Assembly (NCBI RefSeq): GCF_024519455.1
Contig: NZ_JALJRY010000023.1
Location: 1-64,000 of the forward strand
Direction: 5' to 3'
Length of the DNA: 64,000 nt
Source: Streptomyces sp. STR69
GTDB lineage: Bacteria; Actinomycetota; Actinomycetes; Streptomycetales; Streptomycetaceae
Below are positions 1-7,317 of the stretch, piece by piece. Each line of letters opens with the position of its first letter. Within the stretch, counting starts at the first letter, position 1. A program made the position numbers and the translations under genes. The notes under the pieces are model-generated. The model searched no databases and had not been told where the DNA came from. It saw only the letters and a list, made by a program, of their open reading frames with translations.

Positions 1-1
1 A

Positions 2-55
2 GGCGACCTCGCCGCACTGCTCACCGGCGGCGACACCTGGACAGTCACCGGCTGA
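2..55 (+). CDS. 3' end of an unidentified gene (partial)
   Basis: Only the last 17 codons are inside the window. They read in frame from base 2 to a TGA stop at 53-55 and end in DTWTVTG. The stretch has normal high-GC third positions and no internal stop, so it is probably the tail of a real rightward gene. Seventeen residues are too few to assign a family. Confidence 0.4.
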   Translation, partial: GDLAALLTGGDTWTVTG

Positions 56-547
56 GCCGCCGGCCCATCGGCCGCACGAGGCCCGGGAGGAGATCTTCCG
101 GCCAGGACGCTCGGCGCGCTGATCGCCGACCTGATGCCGGACGGAGGCCGCGCTGATCTTTCTCGGCAAGGACACTCTCGGCCTGCTGCCGCCCGGCAAC
201 GGCCTGGCCTTTCTGGGCGTCATCGGCTCCTCCGGCCTGCCCGCCCTGCACAGCGCCGTCCTGTTCCCGGCACGGTCCTGCTGTTCACCCGCGCCGGACG
301 GTGGCAGTCCGCCGGCGGCCCCGCCCCCGAGCCGGCAGACCGGACCGGGGCCGTACCGCAGCCGCAGACAGCGACCTGAGCGGCATCGCGGCAACCGGCC
401 GGCGGAGGAGCGCTTGAGGCGGTTTTGAAAGATGCTCCATCGCAGCCTCGAAGACTGTCCGTACCGAATGCGGATCCCTGGGAGTGCCCGGAATCCCCCC
501 GGCGTCCCCCCACCCCGGGGACGCGGACGGAAGCGGAGGCTTGTGAC
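56..547. other. No intact gene; possible remnant of a decayed coding region
   Basis: No convincing complete gene is seen here. Around 90-350 the + strand reads like protein in pieces that change frame: a segment ending LIADLMPDGG, then one containing FLGKDTLGLLPPGNG and FLGVIGSSGLPALHS, then TVLLFTRAGRW in another frame. That pattern fits a gene broken by small insertions or deletions. I do not recognise the family. The last 20 bases hold the ribosome binding site of the NTF2-like gene. Confidence 0.3.
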
Positions 548-1009
548 ATGACCGTCGAGCTTGTGGGCGCCGCCGAACACGCCCTGCCCGGCCGGGAGTT
601 CGCCTCCCTGTACGCGCAGGCGCAGCGGTTCTACGCGCACCAGATGCGGCTCCTGGACGCGCCCGACACCGAGTGCTGGGCCGAGGTCTTCGCCGAGGAC
701 GCCCTGCTGCAGCTGCCGTCCCGGCCCGAGCCGGTGCGGGCGCGCGCCGGGCTGGAGGGCTATGTGCGGGCCGGCGCGGCACGGCAGCGGCGGGCCGGCA
801 GCCGCCTCGACCACTGGGTCGGCATGCTCGACGTACGGCCGCAGGCGGACGGGTCGCTGCACACCCGCTGCTCGGCGCTGGTGTACGTCACGCCGGGCCG
901 GGGCGGCCCCAAGGTGCTGTACGTGTGCGTCATGGAGGACGTCCTGGTCCGCCGCGGAGGCGAGTGGCGCATCGCGCACCGCCGGGTGACCCGCGACGAC
1001 CTGGCCTGA
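548..1009 (+). CDS. NTF2-like / SnoaL-like small protein
   Basis: The 153-residue protein has the look of the nuclear transport factor 2-like fold. It has an N-terminal helical part (FASLYAQAQRFYAHQMRLLD), the typical WAEVFAEDALL segment, and a C-terminal strand pair ending VRRGGEWRIAHRRVTRDD. Such proteins include polyketide cyclases, ketosteroid-isomerase-like enzymes, dioxygenase small subunits and non-catalytic partners. The sequence does not choose between them. I take the ATG at 548 because GGAGG lies 8 bases upstream; the frame stays open further upstream but without a better site. It sits at the left end of the peptide cluster, ahead of a thioesterase and a SARP regulator, so a tailoring role is possible but unproven. 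Confidence 0.65.
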   Translation: MTVELVGAAEHALPGREFASLYAQAQRFYAHQMRLLDAPDTECWAEVFAEDALLQLPSRPEPVRARAGLEGYVRAGAARQRRAGSRLDHWVGMLDVRPQADGSLHTRCSALVYVTPGRGGPKVLYVCVMEDVLVRRGGEWRIAHRRVTRDDLA

Positions 1010-1169
1010 TCCGGAGCGGCGGACACCGCTCCAGGCGAGCTCGAAGTTCCGTACACGGTACGGGACTTGGGGCCGAACCCCGCCTAGGGTCGTACACGCA
1101 CATCCCCTCCCTGTCCGCGCCCGCCCGCCGTCTTCGACGAGGGCGGGCGCGTCGACGTACGAGGGAGAG
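1010..1169. other. Intergenic region with an imperfect inverted repeat
   Basis: This gap follows the NTF2-like gene. A 10-bp inverted repeat with one mismatch (AAGTTCCGTA...TACGGGACTT, 1044-1068) and a TAGGGT that resembles a -10 box (1085-1090) are visible. I found no matching -35 element at normal spacing. The repeat could be a terminator for the upstream gene or an operator. Confidence 0.3.
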
Positions 1170-1198
1170 TCCACGAGGACTCGAGAGCCGTTCGAGGT
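1170..1198 (+). promoter_or_regulatory. Putative SARP binding site: three 7-bp repeats at 11-bp spacing
   Basis: Three heptamers start at 1170, 1181 and 1192: TCCACGA, TCGAGAG and TCGAGGT, separated by 4-bp spacers. Direct heptamers 11 bp apart, often TCGAGnn, are the known target layout of SARP activators. The site is about 110 bp upstream of the thioesterase gene that is translationally coupled to a SARP gene, so autoregulation is plausible. No clear -10 box follows at the usual 8-bp distance, which weakens the call. Confidence 0.4.
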
Positions 1199-1310
1199 GC
1201 GCTGATGGCGGCGGCCGTCGCGGGCGGGACGCCGCTATCGTCGTCATCGTCCTGGTCCGGGCCCCGGGTCGTCGGGCCGGACGCCGGAGTGTCTCGTCGA
1301 TGGAGTGCCC

Positions 1311-2066
1311 ATGCAGAAGGCGGAAGAGCCGGAACTGCGCCTGTTCGTGTTCCACCACTCCGGCGGTTCGCATCTGGCGTACCGCGACTGGCCGTCCTGC
1401 TTCCCGGCCCACTGGGACGTGCGGGTCCCCGACGCACCGGGCCGCGGCCCGCGCGACCGGCGCCCCGCGCTGAACGACGCGGGCGCCCTGCTCGACCACT
1501 TCCTGCGCGAGCTGGACACCGGGCTGACGGGCCACTACGCGTTCTTCGGGCACAGCATGGGCGGACTCGTCGCCTATGAACTGACCCGCCGCCTCCTGGA
1601 CCTGGGCCGCACACCGCCGCTCTGGCTCGGCGTGTCCGCGCGCGGCACGCTGCACCCCGACGGGGACCCCGTGCGCCGGCACCTGCTGACCGACGCGGAA
1701 CTGCGGCACGAGCTGGCGACGATGGGCGGCACACCGTCCGAGGTCATGGACCACGACGAGCTGTGGGAGCTGTTCGAGCCGACCATCCGCGCCGACCTGC
1801 GGATGAGCGAGACCTGGCGCACCGAACCCCTCACCGCGCCGCTGCCGGTGCCCCTGTCGGTGTTCGGCGGCACCCGGGACCAGGTGGCGCCGCCGCACCG
1901 CCTGGACGGCTGGGCCGATGTCACCGAGCGCTTCCTGGGCCGGCATCTGTTCGACGGCGGCCACTTCTACTTCCAGGACCACCTCCCCGAGGTCGCCCGG
2001 CGGATCCAGGACGACGTGCGCCGCGCCCTGCCGGCCGCCCGCCCGCCGTCCGCGGTGGCGCGATGA
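1311..2066 (+). CDS. Type II thioesterase
   Basis: Free-standing alpha/beta hydrolase of about 250 residues that would remove stalled or wrong acyl groups from NRPS carrier domains. The N-terminal LFVFHHSGGSHLAYRDW, the nucleophile elbow GHSMGG, and the C-terminal FDGGHFYFQDH with the catalytic His are all present, so the enzyme looks active. I choose ATG 1311 because GGAG sits 5 bases before it; GTG 1305 is an in-frame alternative. The stop overlaps the start of the SARP gene in ATGA, so the two are translationally coupled. This is one of two intact type II thioesterases in the cluster. Confidence 0.9.
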   Translation: MQKAEEPELRLFVFHHSGGSHLAYRDWPSCFPAHWDVRVPDAPGRGPRDRRPALNDAGALLDHFLRELDTGLTGHYAFFGHSMGGLVAYELTRRLLDLGRTPPLWLGVSARGTLHPDGDPVRRHLLTDAELRHELATMGGTPSEVMDHDELWELFEPTIRADLRMSETWRTEPLTAPLPVPLSVFGGTRDQVAPPHRLDGWADVTERFLGRHLFDGGHFYFQDHLPEVARRIQDDVRRALPAARPPSAVAR

Positions 2067-2995
2067 CCGTCCTCGCCCCCGCCGCACCGGCCCCGGTGCG
2101 CACCCAGGTGACCGAGGTGACCGAGTTCCGGCTGCTCGGGCCGGTCGTCGTGTACGACCGGGGGACCGGGACGGGCATCGCGCCCTCCGGCCCCAAGCAG
2201 CGGATCCTGCTCGCCGCCCTGGTCGTCCACGCGGGCGAACAGCTGTCCGTGGACCGCCTGGTGGAGGAGCTGTGGGGCGACCGGCCCCCCGCCAACGCGC
2301 CGAGCGCTCTGCACAGCCACGTCGCCCGGCTGCGCCGGCTGCTGCCGGCCCCGGGCCACGAGTGGATCAGCACCCTGCCCACCGGATACCTGCTGAACCT
2401 GGGGAGGGCCTCGACCGACGTGGCGCACTTCACCCGGCTGTCCGGCCAGGGCCGGGCGGCCGCCCCCCAGGACCCCCGGTACGCGGTCCGGCTCCTCGGC
2501 CAGGCACTGGCGCTGTGGCAGGGCACGGCCCTGCAGGACAGCTGTCACGGCCCCCTGTGCACGGCCGAGGCGGACCGCCTCGGCGAGCAGCGCCTCACCA
2601 CCCTGCAGGCCCTGTACGAGGCGAGCCTGAACTGCGGCAGGCACGCCGAGATCATCTGCGACCTGGAACGGCTCACCGCCGCCCATCCGCTGTGCGAGCG
2701 CCTCTACGACCTGCTGATGGTCGCCCTGTACCGGTGCGGCCGGCAGTCGGAGGCCCTCGGCGTCTACGAGCGCGCGCGCCGCCGTCTGGTCTCCACGCTC
2801 GGTGTGGAACCCGGCCCGGCGCTGCGGTGCCGCCTGGAGGCGGTCCTCAACCACTGCCCCACGCTGACGGCACCGCGTCCGCGCGACGCGGACCTGGCGG
2901 CGGAGGCGGCGAGCCTCCAGACCCGGATCGACCGCCTGGTCCAGGACCAGGCGGACCTGCTGCGCAGAGTCCGGGAACAGGGCGCGGGCCGCTGA
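2063..2995 (+). CDS. SARP-family transcriptional activator
   Basis: The protein of 310 residues has the two SARP parts. An OmpR-like winged helix covers about residues 18-110 (EFRLLGPVVV, ILLAALVVHAGEQLSVDRLVEELWG, ALHSHVARLRRLL, and the wing GYLL). A bacterial transcriptional activation domain runs from about 115 to 265 and ends with the typical ALGVYERARRRLVSTLGVEPGPALR. SARPs switch on antibiotic clusters by binding 7-bp direct repeats. It starts at ATG 2063, overlapping the thioesterase stop by 4 bases. After the BTAD only a short tail with a heptad-like pattern follows (about 270-310), so it is a small SARP without ATPase or TPR domains. It is the likely pathway activator; candidate targets are at 1170, 6480 and 42856. 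Confidence 0.92.
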   Translation: MTVLAPAAPAPVRTQVTEVTEFRLLGPVVVYDRGTGTGIAPSGPKQRILLAALVVHAGEQLSVDRLVEELWGDRPPANAPSALHSHVARLRRLLPAPGHEWISTLPTGYLLNLGRASTDVAHFTRLSGQGRAAAPQDPRYAVRLLGQALALWQGTALQDSCHGPLCTAEADRLGEQRLTTLQALYEASLNCGRHAEIICDLERLTAAHPLCERLYDLLMVALYRCGRQSEALGVYERARRRLVSTLGVEPGPALRCRLEAVLNHCPTLTAPRPRDADLAAEAASLQTRIDRLVQDQADLLRRVREQGAGR

Positions 2996-3004
2996 CGCCG
3001 CGGC

Positions 3005-3037
3005 CACCGCCGCCCGGTGCTCCGGGGCGGCGGCGGT
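3005..3037. terminator. GC-rich hairpin between convergent genes
   Basis: A 9-bp stem (CCGCCGCCC at 3007-3015 with GGGCGGCGG at 3025-3033) lies in the 54-bp gap between the SARP stop and the stop of the leftward ABC-domain protein. Its position between converging genes suggests a two-way terminator. Confidence 0.5.
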
Positions 3038-3049
3038 CCTGCCGGGAAC

Positions 3050-3673
3050 TCAGAGCAGGCCGGTGAACGCGGCGAAGACGTCGTCGAGTTCGTTCGTGTG
3101 CACGGTGAGCGACTCGGGTGCGAGCGCTGCCGCGTCGAGGACCGCGAGCACGGCCCGCAGCGTCGCGACGCCCGCGTCCGCGGGGACCTGGAGGGTGAGG
3201 GCCCCGGGGTCGCTCCACGCTCCGTCGAAGGCGGCGGCGGCCCGGTCGAGCGCGCCCGCGTCGGCGAACCGCAGGCGGACGACGGCGGCGGGCGGGTCGT
3301 CGCGGGGCCCGGGGACCGCGACCGGCCGGTCCGGACCGGGTGCCCGGTACGTCGGCAGGAGGCTCAGGGTGGAACGGGCCGGGGGCACCGCGCACCCGGG
3401 CCCCTCGAAGGAGAGCCCGCCACCGGTCCCGTACCCGTCCGGGGCGTCGTCGTGCCACGGGTCCGCCTCGGTCAGGGCGTCCAGCAGGACGGACCTGGCT
3501 TGTGGTGACAGGCAGGCGGCGAGTCGGCGCGCGCACTCCCGGGCCTCGTCCCCGTCCGTCCCGGCCGCGGTGACCAACTCCTGGACGAGGACCGCCGGTC
3601 GCGGGGCGCGCCCGGAGCCCGGCGGCTGCCCGAGGGCCCGCGGTTGCTGTCGCTGTCGCCACTGCTCGTTCAC
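3050..3673 (-). CDS. Orphan DrrA-type C-terminal domain protein
   Basis: The last ~75 of 207 residues match the C-terminal regulatory domain of DrrA-type ABC ATPases, such as the two encoded in this window. They share the order RLRFADA, a D-rich turn, LTLQVPADA, LRAVLAVLDAAAL, and the signature SLTVHTNELDDVFAAFT. No Walker A, signature or Walker B motif exists anywhere in the protein, so it cannot hydrolyse ATP alone. The N-terminal part is a basic Gln/Arg-rich stretch, then a predicted helical segment (VLVQELVTAAGTDGDEARE), then a Pro/Gly-rich linker; I recognise no family there. The GTG start at 3673 overlaps the argB stop in GTGA, so it is made together with ArgB. It could act on one of the two DrrAB exporters, or be a leftover of a decayed third ATPase. 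Confidence 0.65.
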   Translation of the reverse strand: MNEQWRQRQQPRALGQPPGSGRAPRPAVLVQELVTAAGTDGDEARECARRLAACLSPQARSVLLDALTEADPWHDDAPDGYGTGGGLSFEGPGCAVPPARSTLSLLPTYRAPGPDRPVAVPGPRDDPPAAVVRLRFADAGALDRAAAAFDGAWSDPGALTLQVPADAGVATLRAVLAVLDAAALAPESLTVHTNELDDVFAAFTGLL

Positions 3674-4578
3674 GGCAGGACCTCCTCCTCGTCCGGGTCC
3701 GGCACGATCACCGTCCCGGTCCCGTCGTCGGTGAACATCTCCAGGAGGACCGAGTGCGGGATCCGCCCGTCGATCACCCGGGCCGCGCCCACCCCGCCCC
3801 GTACGGCCTCCAGGCAGCCGGTCATCTTGGGCACCATGCCGTCGCTCAGCTCCGGCAGCAGCTTCTCCAGCTCGTCGGCCGTCAGCCGCGGGATGACCTC
3901 GGCACTGTGCGGCCAGCCCGCGCACAGCCCCGCGACGTCCGTCAGCATGACGAGCGTCTCGGCCCGCAGCGCGGTCGCGAGCGCCGCCGCCGCGGTGTCG
4001 GCGTTGACGTTGTGGACCAGGCCGTCCTCGGCGCTGCGGGCGAGCGGCGAGACCACCGGGATCCGGCCGCTCGCCAGCAGGCCGTCCAGGGTGGCGGTGT
4101 CCACACCGGTGATGACGCCGACCCGGCCGACGTCGACCGGTTCCCCGTCGATCCACGGCGTGTGCCGTACCGCGGTGAGGGTGTTCGCGTCCTCGCCGGT
4201 CATGCCGACGGCGAGCGGGCCGTGACGGTTGATCAGCCCGACCAGCTCGCGCTGCACCTGGCCGGCGAGGACCATGCGCACCACGCCCATCGCGGCCGGC
4301 GAGGTGACCCGCAGACCCGCCTTGAACTCGCGTTTCATGCCGCGCCGTTCGAGCTCGGCGTCGATCTGGGGGCCGCCTCCGTGCACCACCACGGGCCGCA
4401 GCCCGGCGTAGCGCAGGAAGACGATGTCGCGGGCGAAGGCCGCTGTGAGGTCCTCGTCGACCATGGCGTGTCCGCCCAGTTTGACGACGACCGTCCGGCC
4501 CTGGTGACGGGCCAGCCACGGCACGGCGTCGCCGAGGGCGCGGGCCTTGGCCCGGGCCTGGTGCACGCCGACGGTCAT
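3670..4578 (-). CDS. argB: N-acetylglutamate kinase
   Basis: Phosphorylates N-acetyl-L-glutamate, the second step from glutamate to ornithine. The 302-residue protein has the amino-acid kinase motifs VVVKLGGHAM (residues ~29-38), VVVHGGGPQI, the substrate part VNADTAAAALA, VMLTDVAGL, and the C-terminal DGMVPKM. Length is normal for the family. It is separated from the other arg genes (argC, J, D at 10.9-14.5 kb) and sits downstream of the ornithine N-hydroxylase gene in the same direction. This supports a role in feeding ornithine to piperazate synthesis. ATG 4578 overlaps a 17-codon upstream frame. Confidence 0.95.
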   Translation of the reverse strand: MTVGVHQARAKARALGDAVPWLARHQGRTVVVKLGGHAMVDEDLTAAFARDIVFLRYAGLRPVVVHGGGPQIDAELERRGMKREFKAGLRVTSPAAMGVVRMVLAGQVQRELVGLINRHGPLAVGMTGEDANTLTAVRHTPWIDGEPVDVGRVGVITGVDTATLDGLLASGRIPVVSPLARSAEDGLVHNVNADTAAAALATALRAETLVMLTDVAGLCAGWPHSAEVIPRLTADELEKLLPELSDGMVPKMTGCLEAVRGGVGAARVIDGRIPHSVLLEMFTDDGTGTVIVPDPDEEEVLP

Positions 4579-4628
4579 GAGACCCTCGCCCGTCGAACGA
4601 GGCCGCCGACCGGGAAGTTGGCGCTCAT
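4575..4628 (-). CDS. Possible 17-residue leader peptide of argB
   Basis: A short frame from ATG 4628 encodes MSANFPVGGLVRRARVS and ends in a TGA that overlaps the argB ATG (ATGA). It has an excellent ribosome binding site, AAGGAG 8 bases upstream, better than that of argB itself (GAGGG inside the leader). Three of the last six residues are arginine, and two of their codons, CGA and AGG, are rare in high-GC actinomycetes. This suggests translation coupling and perhaps arginine sensing. It may instead be only a coupling device, or chance. I know of no described family. Confidence 0.4.
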   Translation of the reverse strand: MSANFPVGGLVRRARVS

Positions 4629-4645
4629 GGGTCACAACTCCTTCT

Positions 4646-4677
4646 GTGGGGGACCCCGGCCGCGGGCTGGACCCCAC
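4646..4677 (-). promoter_or_regulatory. Hairpin in the argB leader, next to the ribosome binding site
   Basis: The arms GTGGGG (4646-4651) and CCCCAC (4672-4677) can pair in the transcript just upstream of the AAGGAG of the leader frame. A perfect TTGACA lies at 4823-4828 on the minus strand, but no good -10 box follows it. The rest of the 275-bp gap to the hydroxylase gene shows nothing else clear. Confidence 0.3.
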
Positions 4678-4853
4678 GACCGGTGGACATGTGCTGGAAA
4701 GCCGCACGAAAGGACTTGGCTGTGATGCGGGTTCCTGGGACGGTGAACGCCGGCCGGCCCGAGAGGTGCGCGCCGCGGTCTCGCGCGCGGGTTCTCGAGT
4801 GTCCTGCCGCGGGGTCACGTCCTGTCAACGGGACAGCGGTTCGGCCCGCCCCT

Positions 4854-6206
4854 TCAGGCGGCCGAGCGTGCGGCCGGCACGGGGCGGGTGCGGCTCAGCT
4901 CCCGCTCGGTGCGCCGCAGCACGATCGAATCGGCGATCTCGCCGCTGCGGACCGCGATGTTGGACAGCAGGGCCGAGGACAGGCCGTGGGTGTGCTCGGT
5001 GCCGCCCTGGAGGTAGACCCCGCTGGTCAGCCCCGACCCGCTGACGAGGCGGTAGTCGCGTTCCACCTGGTGCCTGCCCGCCGTGTCGCGCAGGAAGTGC
5101 CGGTCGAAGTCGCCGAGCAGACGGGCCGGGTCCAGGCCGTCGTAGCCGGTGGCGAACACCAGCGCGTCGACGGCGAGTTCCTCCGTCCGGTCGTCGAGCA
5201 GCGAGCGCAGGGTCACCCGCGTCTCGTCCCCGGCGCGCTTGACGTCGGTGACCCGGGTGAGGTTGCGGAAGTGCAGCCGCGTGCTGTCGCGCACCCGCTC
5301 GTCGTAGGAACGCCGGTACAGGTCCCGGATGACGTCGGAGTCGACCACCGAGTAGTTGGTGTTGCGGTGGTAGCGCCAGAAGGCGTCCCGTGCCCGGTCG
5401 GTGCCGAAGTAGTGGTCGTCGACCGCGGCGGGGTCGAACACCTGGTTGGCGAAGGGCGTGTCGTCGGCGATGGCATAGCCGTAGGACGGGACGACCGCGG
5501 AAACCTGGGCGTGCGGCAGCGAGTCGTGGAAGAACCGGGTGATCTCGGCCGCGCTCTGGCCGGCGCCGACCACCACCACGTTCTTGAGGTCCTGGGGGTC
5601 CTGCGCGTGGAACCTGCTGAGGAACTCCGAGCTGTGCCACACCCGTTCGTCGGACGTCACTCCCTCCGGCAGGCGCGGCACCAGGCCGGTCGAGATGACC
5701 ACGTTGCGTGCGGTGACCGTCCGGGTGGCACCGTCGCTGCCGCGCACCTCGATCTCCAGGAGGTCGGACGCCGGCGCTCCTGCCCCGGCGACGGACCGGA
5801 TCGAGGTGACCTCGGTGCCGTAGGTGACCCGGTCGCCCAGATCGGCGGCGGCCCACTCCAGGTACTGGTGGAACTCCTGGCGGGTGGGGAAGAAGTCCTG
5901 GTTGTTCACGAACTGCACCAGCCGGCCGGAGGCGTGCAGATACGAGACGAAGCTGTACCGGGACAGCGGATTCCTGTACGTCGCCAGGTCCTTGAGGAAC
6001 GAGATCTGCATGGTCGTCGACGGCAGCAGCATGTTCCGGTGCCAGCCGAAGGCGGGCTGCCGCTCGAAGAAGTGGGCCCTGACCGGATGCTGGGGAGTGC
6101 TCGCCCCGTGTTCTTCCAGAGCGATTGCGAGCGACAGGTTGGACGGGCCGAACCCGATACCGACCACGTCGTAGACCTCTTCGCTCCGCCTGCCCGTTGT
6201 CTCCAT
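4854..6206 (-). CDS. L-ornithine N5-monooxygenase (KtzI-like)
   Basis: FAD- and NADPH-dependent enzyme that hydroxylates the side-chain nitrogen of ornithine, the first step of piperazate formation and also of hydroxamate siderophores. The 450-residue protein shows the FAD site VVGIGFGPSNLSLA (residues ~15-28), the region FHQYLEWAA typical of the family, the NADPH site VVVVGAGQSAAEI, and the late motif ALVFATGYD. METTGR at 6206 is chosen as start because GGGAG lies 7 bases upstream. It is divergent from the KtzT-like gene. The pairing of these two genes, rather than with a siderophore acyltransferase, points to piperazate. Confidence 0.92.
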   Translation of the reverse strand: METTGRRSEEVYDVVGIGFGPSNLSLAIALEEHGASTPQHPVRAHFFERQPAFGWHRNMLLPSTTMQISFLKDLATYRNPLSRYSFVSYLHASGRLVQFVNNQDFFPTRQEFHQYLEWAAADLGDRVTYGTEVTSIRSVAGAGAPASDLLEIEVRGSDGATRTVTARNVVISTGLVPRLPEGVTSDERVWHSSEFLSRFHAQDPQDLKNVVVVGAGQSAAEITRFFHDSLPHAQVSAVVPSYGYAIADDTPFANQVFDPAAVDDHYFGTDRARDAFWRYHRNTNYSVVDSDVIRDLYRRSYDERVRDSTRLHFRNLTRVTDVKRAGDETRVTLRSLLDDRTEELAVDALVFATGYDGLDPARLLGDFDRHFLRDTAGRHQVERDYRLVSGSGLTSGVYLQGGTEHTHGLSSALLSNIAVRSGEIADSIVLRRTERELSRTRPVPAARSAA

Positions 6207-6479
6207 GTGAATGCTCCCGATGCGTCTGGAAATCAACCGGTGGCCCACAGCGCCTTCCGGCTTGGCAAAACCTTGCCATGATGTTGGCAACTCGATCCTG
6301 AGATCCGGTGTTGTGGCGCTGGAGTGATGGCGGAGTCCCTGGTGAGAGGGGTGACTTCGCTGCGCGGTGGCGAGGAGAGCATTGCCCGGCGCCGCCGTGT
6401 GCGCCGCGTGTCGTGCTCGGGGCGGGGCTCGCCGGCACCGTGCGGCTCCGGGCGTGGAAAAGCGGGATCAAGGTGTTTT

Positions 6480-6519
6480 TGGAGCATTTCTCGAAAAGGA
6501 ATCGAAGACCGCTGGAATG
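6480..6519. promoter_or_regulatory. Four degenerate 7-bp repeats at 11-bp spacing in the ktzI/ktzT gap
   Basis: TGGAGCA, TCGAAAA, TCGAAGA and TGGAATG start at 6480, 6491, 6502 and 6513. The spacing of exactly 11 bp is that of SARP operators. The region is unusually AT-rich for this window. It lies between the divergent hydroxylase and piperazate synthase genes and could control both. The match is weaker than at 42856. Confidence 0.35.
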
Positions 6520-6559
6520 CTTCTCCAGACCTTCTCCAGGCGCTCGGGACGTGGAAGCA

Positions 6560-6588
6560 TTGTCCTGTCGGCGGGACGGTCGTACGGT
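6560..6588 (+). promoter_or_regulatory. Putative promoter of the KtzT-like gene
   Basis: TTGTCC (6560-6565) and TACGGT (6583-6588) are 17 bp apart, a fair match to the housekeeping Streptomyces promoter form. Transcription would begin near 6595, about 40 bases before the ATG, with GGAG in between. The same TACGGT box occurs before the MbtH gene. Confidence 0.45.
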
Positions 6589-6635
6589 CGGCCGGGATTC
6601 TCGAAACAGGCCGGTTTCCGAAAAGGAGAATGCGA

Positions 6636-7289
6636 ATGTTCGTGCCCGGCTTTTATCGCGAGCCGAATAATTCCTGGATGGCGGAGCTGATCCGCGACAA
6701 CCCATTGGCTCTCGCGGTGACGAACGGCAGCTGTGAGAACGGCCCCTTCGCCACGCACCTGCCGGTCATCCTCGACCCCGACGCCTCCGGCGACGCCGGC
6801 AGCGCCGGAAACGAGCTGACGGGGGCCACACTGCTCGGGCACATGAACCGGGCCAACCCGCACTGGGCGGCGCTGGAGTCGGGCAGCGTGCTGCTGCTGA
6901 CGTTCACCGGCCCGCACTCCTACGTGTCACCCACGGTGTACGGGACGACTCCGGCCGCCCCGACGTGGAACTTCACCGCGGTGCATGTCAGGGGAGTGGT
7001 GGAGAAGATCGACTCGGCCGAGGAGACGCTCGGCGTGGTGCAGTCCACCGTGCGCGCCTTCGAGAAGACGTTCGGCGACGGCTGGGACATGACCGAGTCG
7101 CTCGGCTACTTCCGCCGGATCCTGCCCGCCGTCGGAGCCTTCCGGTTCACGGTCACGGGGGCCGAGGGCATGTTCAAGCTCAGCCAGGAGCAGCCGGGCG
7201 AGGTGCGCGAGCGGGTGCAGGCGTCGTTCGGGCAGAGCGGCTGCACGTACCGGCGCGAGGTCGCCGGGCTGATGAACCGGCTGCCGTGA
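6636..7289 (+). CDS. Piperazate synthase (KtzT-like, PaiB fold)
   Basis: The 217-residue protein belongs to the PaiB/FMN-binding-like family. KtzT, a haem protein of this family, joins the two nitrogens of N5-hydroxyornithine to give piperazic acid. Features seen are MFVPGFYREP at the start, FATHLPVI (His41), GHMNRANPHW (His69, His76; one of these is expected to hold the haem), FTGPHSYVSPTVYG, and WNFTAVHVRG. The neighbour encodes an ornithine N-hydroxylase, which makes this function much more likely than a general PaiB regulator. The ATG at 6636 has GGAG 7 bases before it; the ATG at 6630 is too close to it. Confidence 0.9.
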   Translation: MFVPGFYREPNNSWMAELIRDNPLALAVTNGSCENGPFATHLPVILDPDASGDAGSAGNELTGATLLGHMNRANPHWAALESGSVLLLTFTGPHSYVSPTVYGTTPAAPTWNFTAVHVRGVVEKIDSAEETLGVVQSTVRAFEKTFGDGWDMTESLGYFRRILPAVGAFRFTVTGAEGMFKLSQEQPGEVRERVQASFGQSGCTYRREVAGLMNRLP

Positions 7290-7304
7290 GACGCCGGTGG
7301 CGTC
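7290..7304. terminator. Short inverted repeat between convergent genes
   Basis: GACGCC-GGT-GGCGTC is a perfect 6-bp inverted repeat in the 28-bp gap between the ends of the KtzT-like gene and the leftward LmbU-like gene. It is small, so its termination strength is doubtful. Confidence 0.3.
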
Positions 7305-7317
7305 CGCGCCGGGGACT

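Noticed and set aside
4683..6281. Rightward 532-codon frame opposite the ornithine hydroxylase
   Set aside because: The leftward frame has complete FAD and NADPH motifs; the rightward one is a low-complexity shadow.
4854..7289. Hydroxamate siderophore pathway from the ornithine hydroxylase
   Set aside because: No hydroxyornithine acyl- or formyltransferase, siderophore receptor or iron box was seen, while a KtzT-like gene is the direct neighbour.
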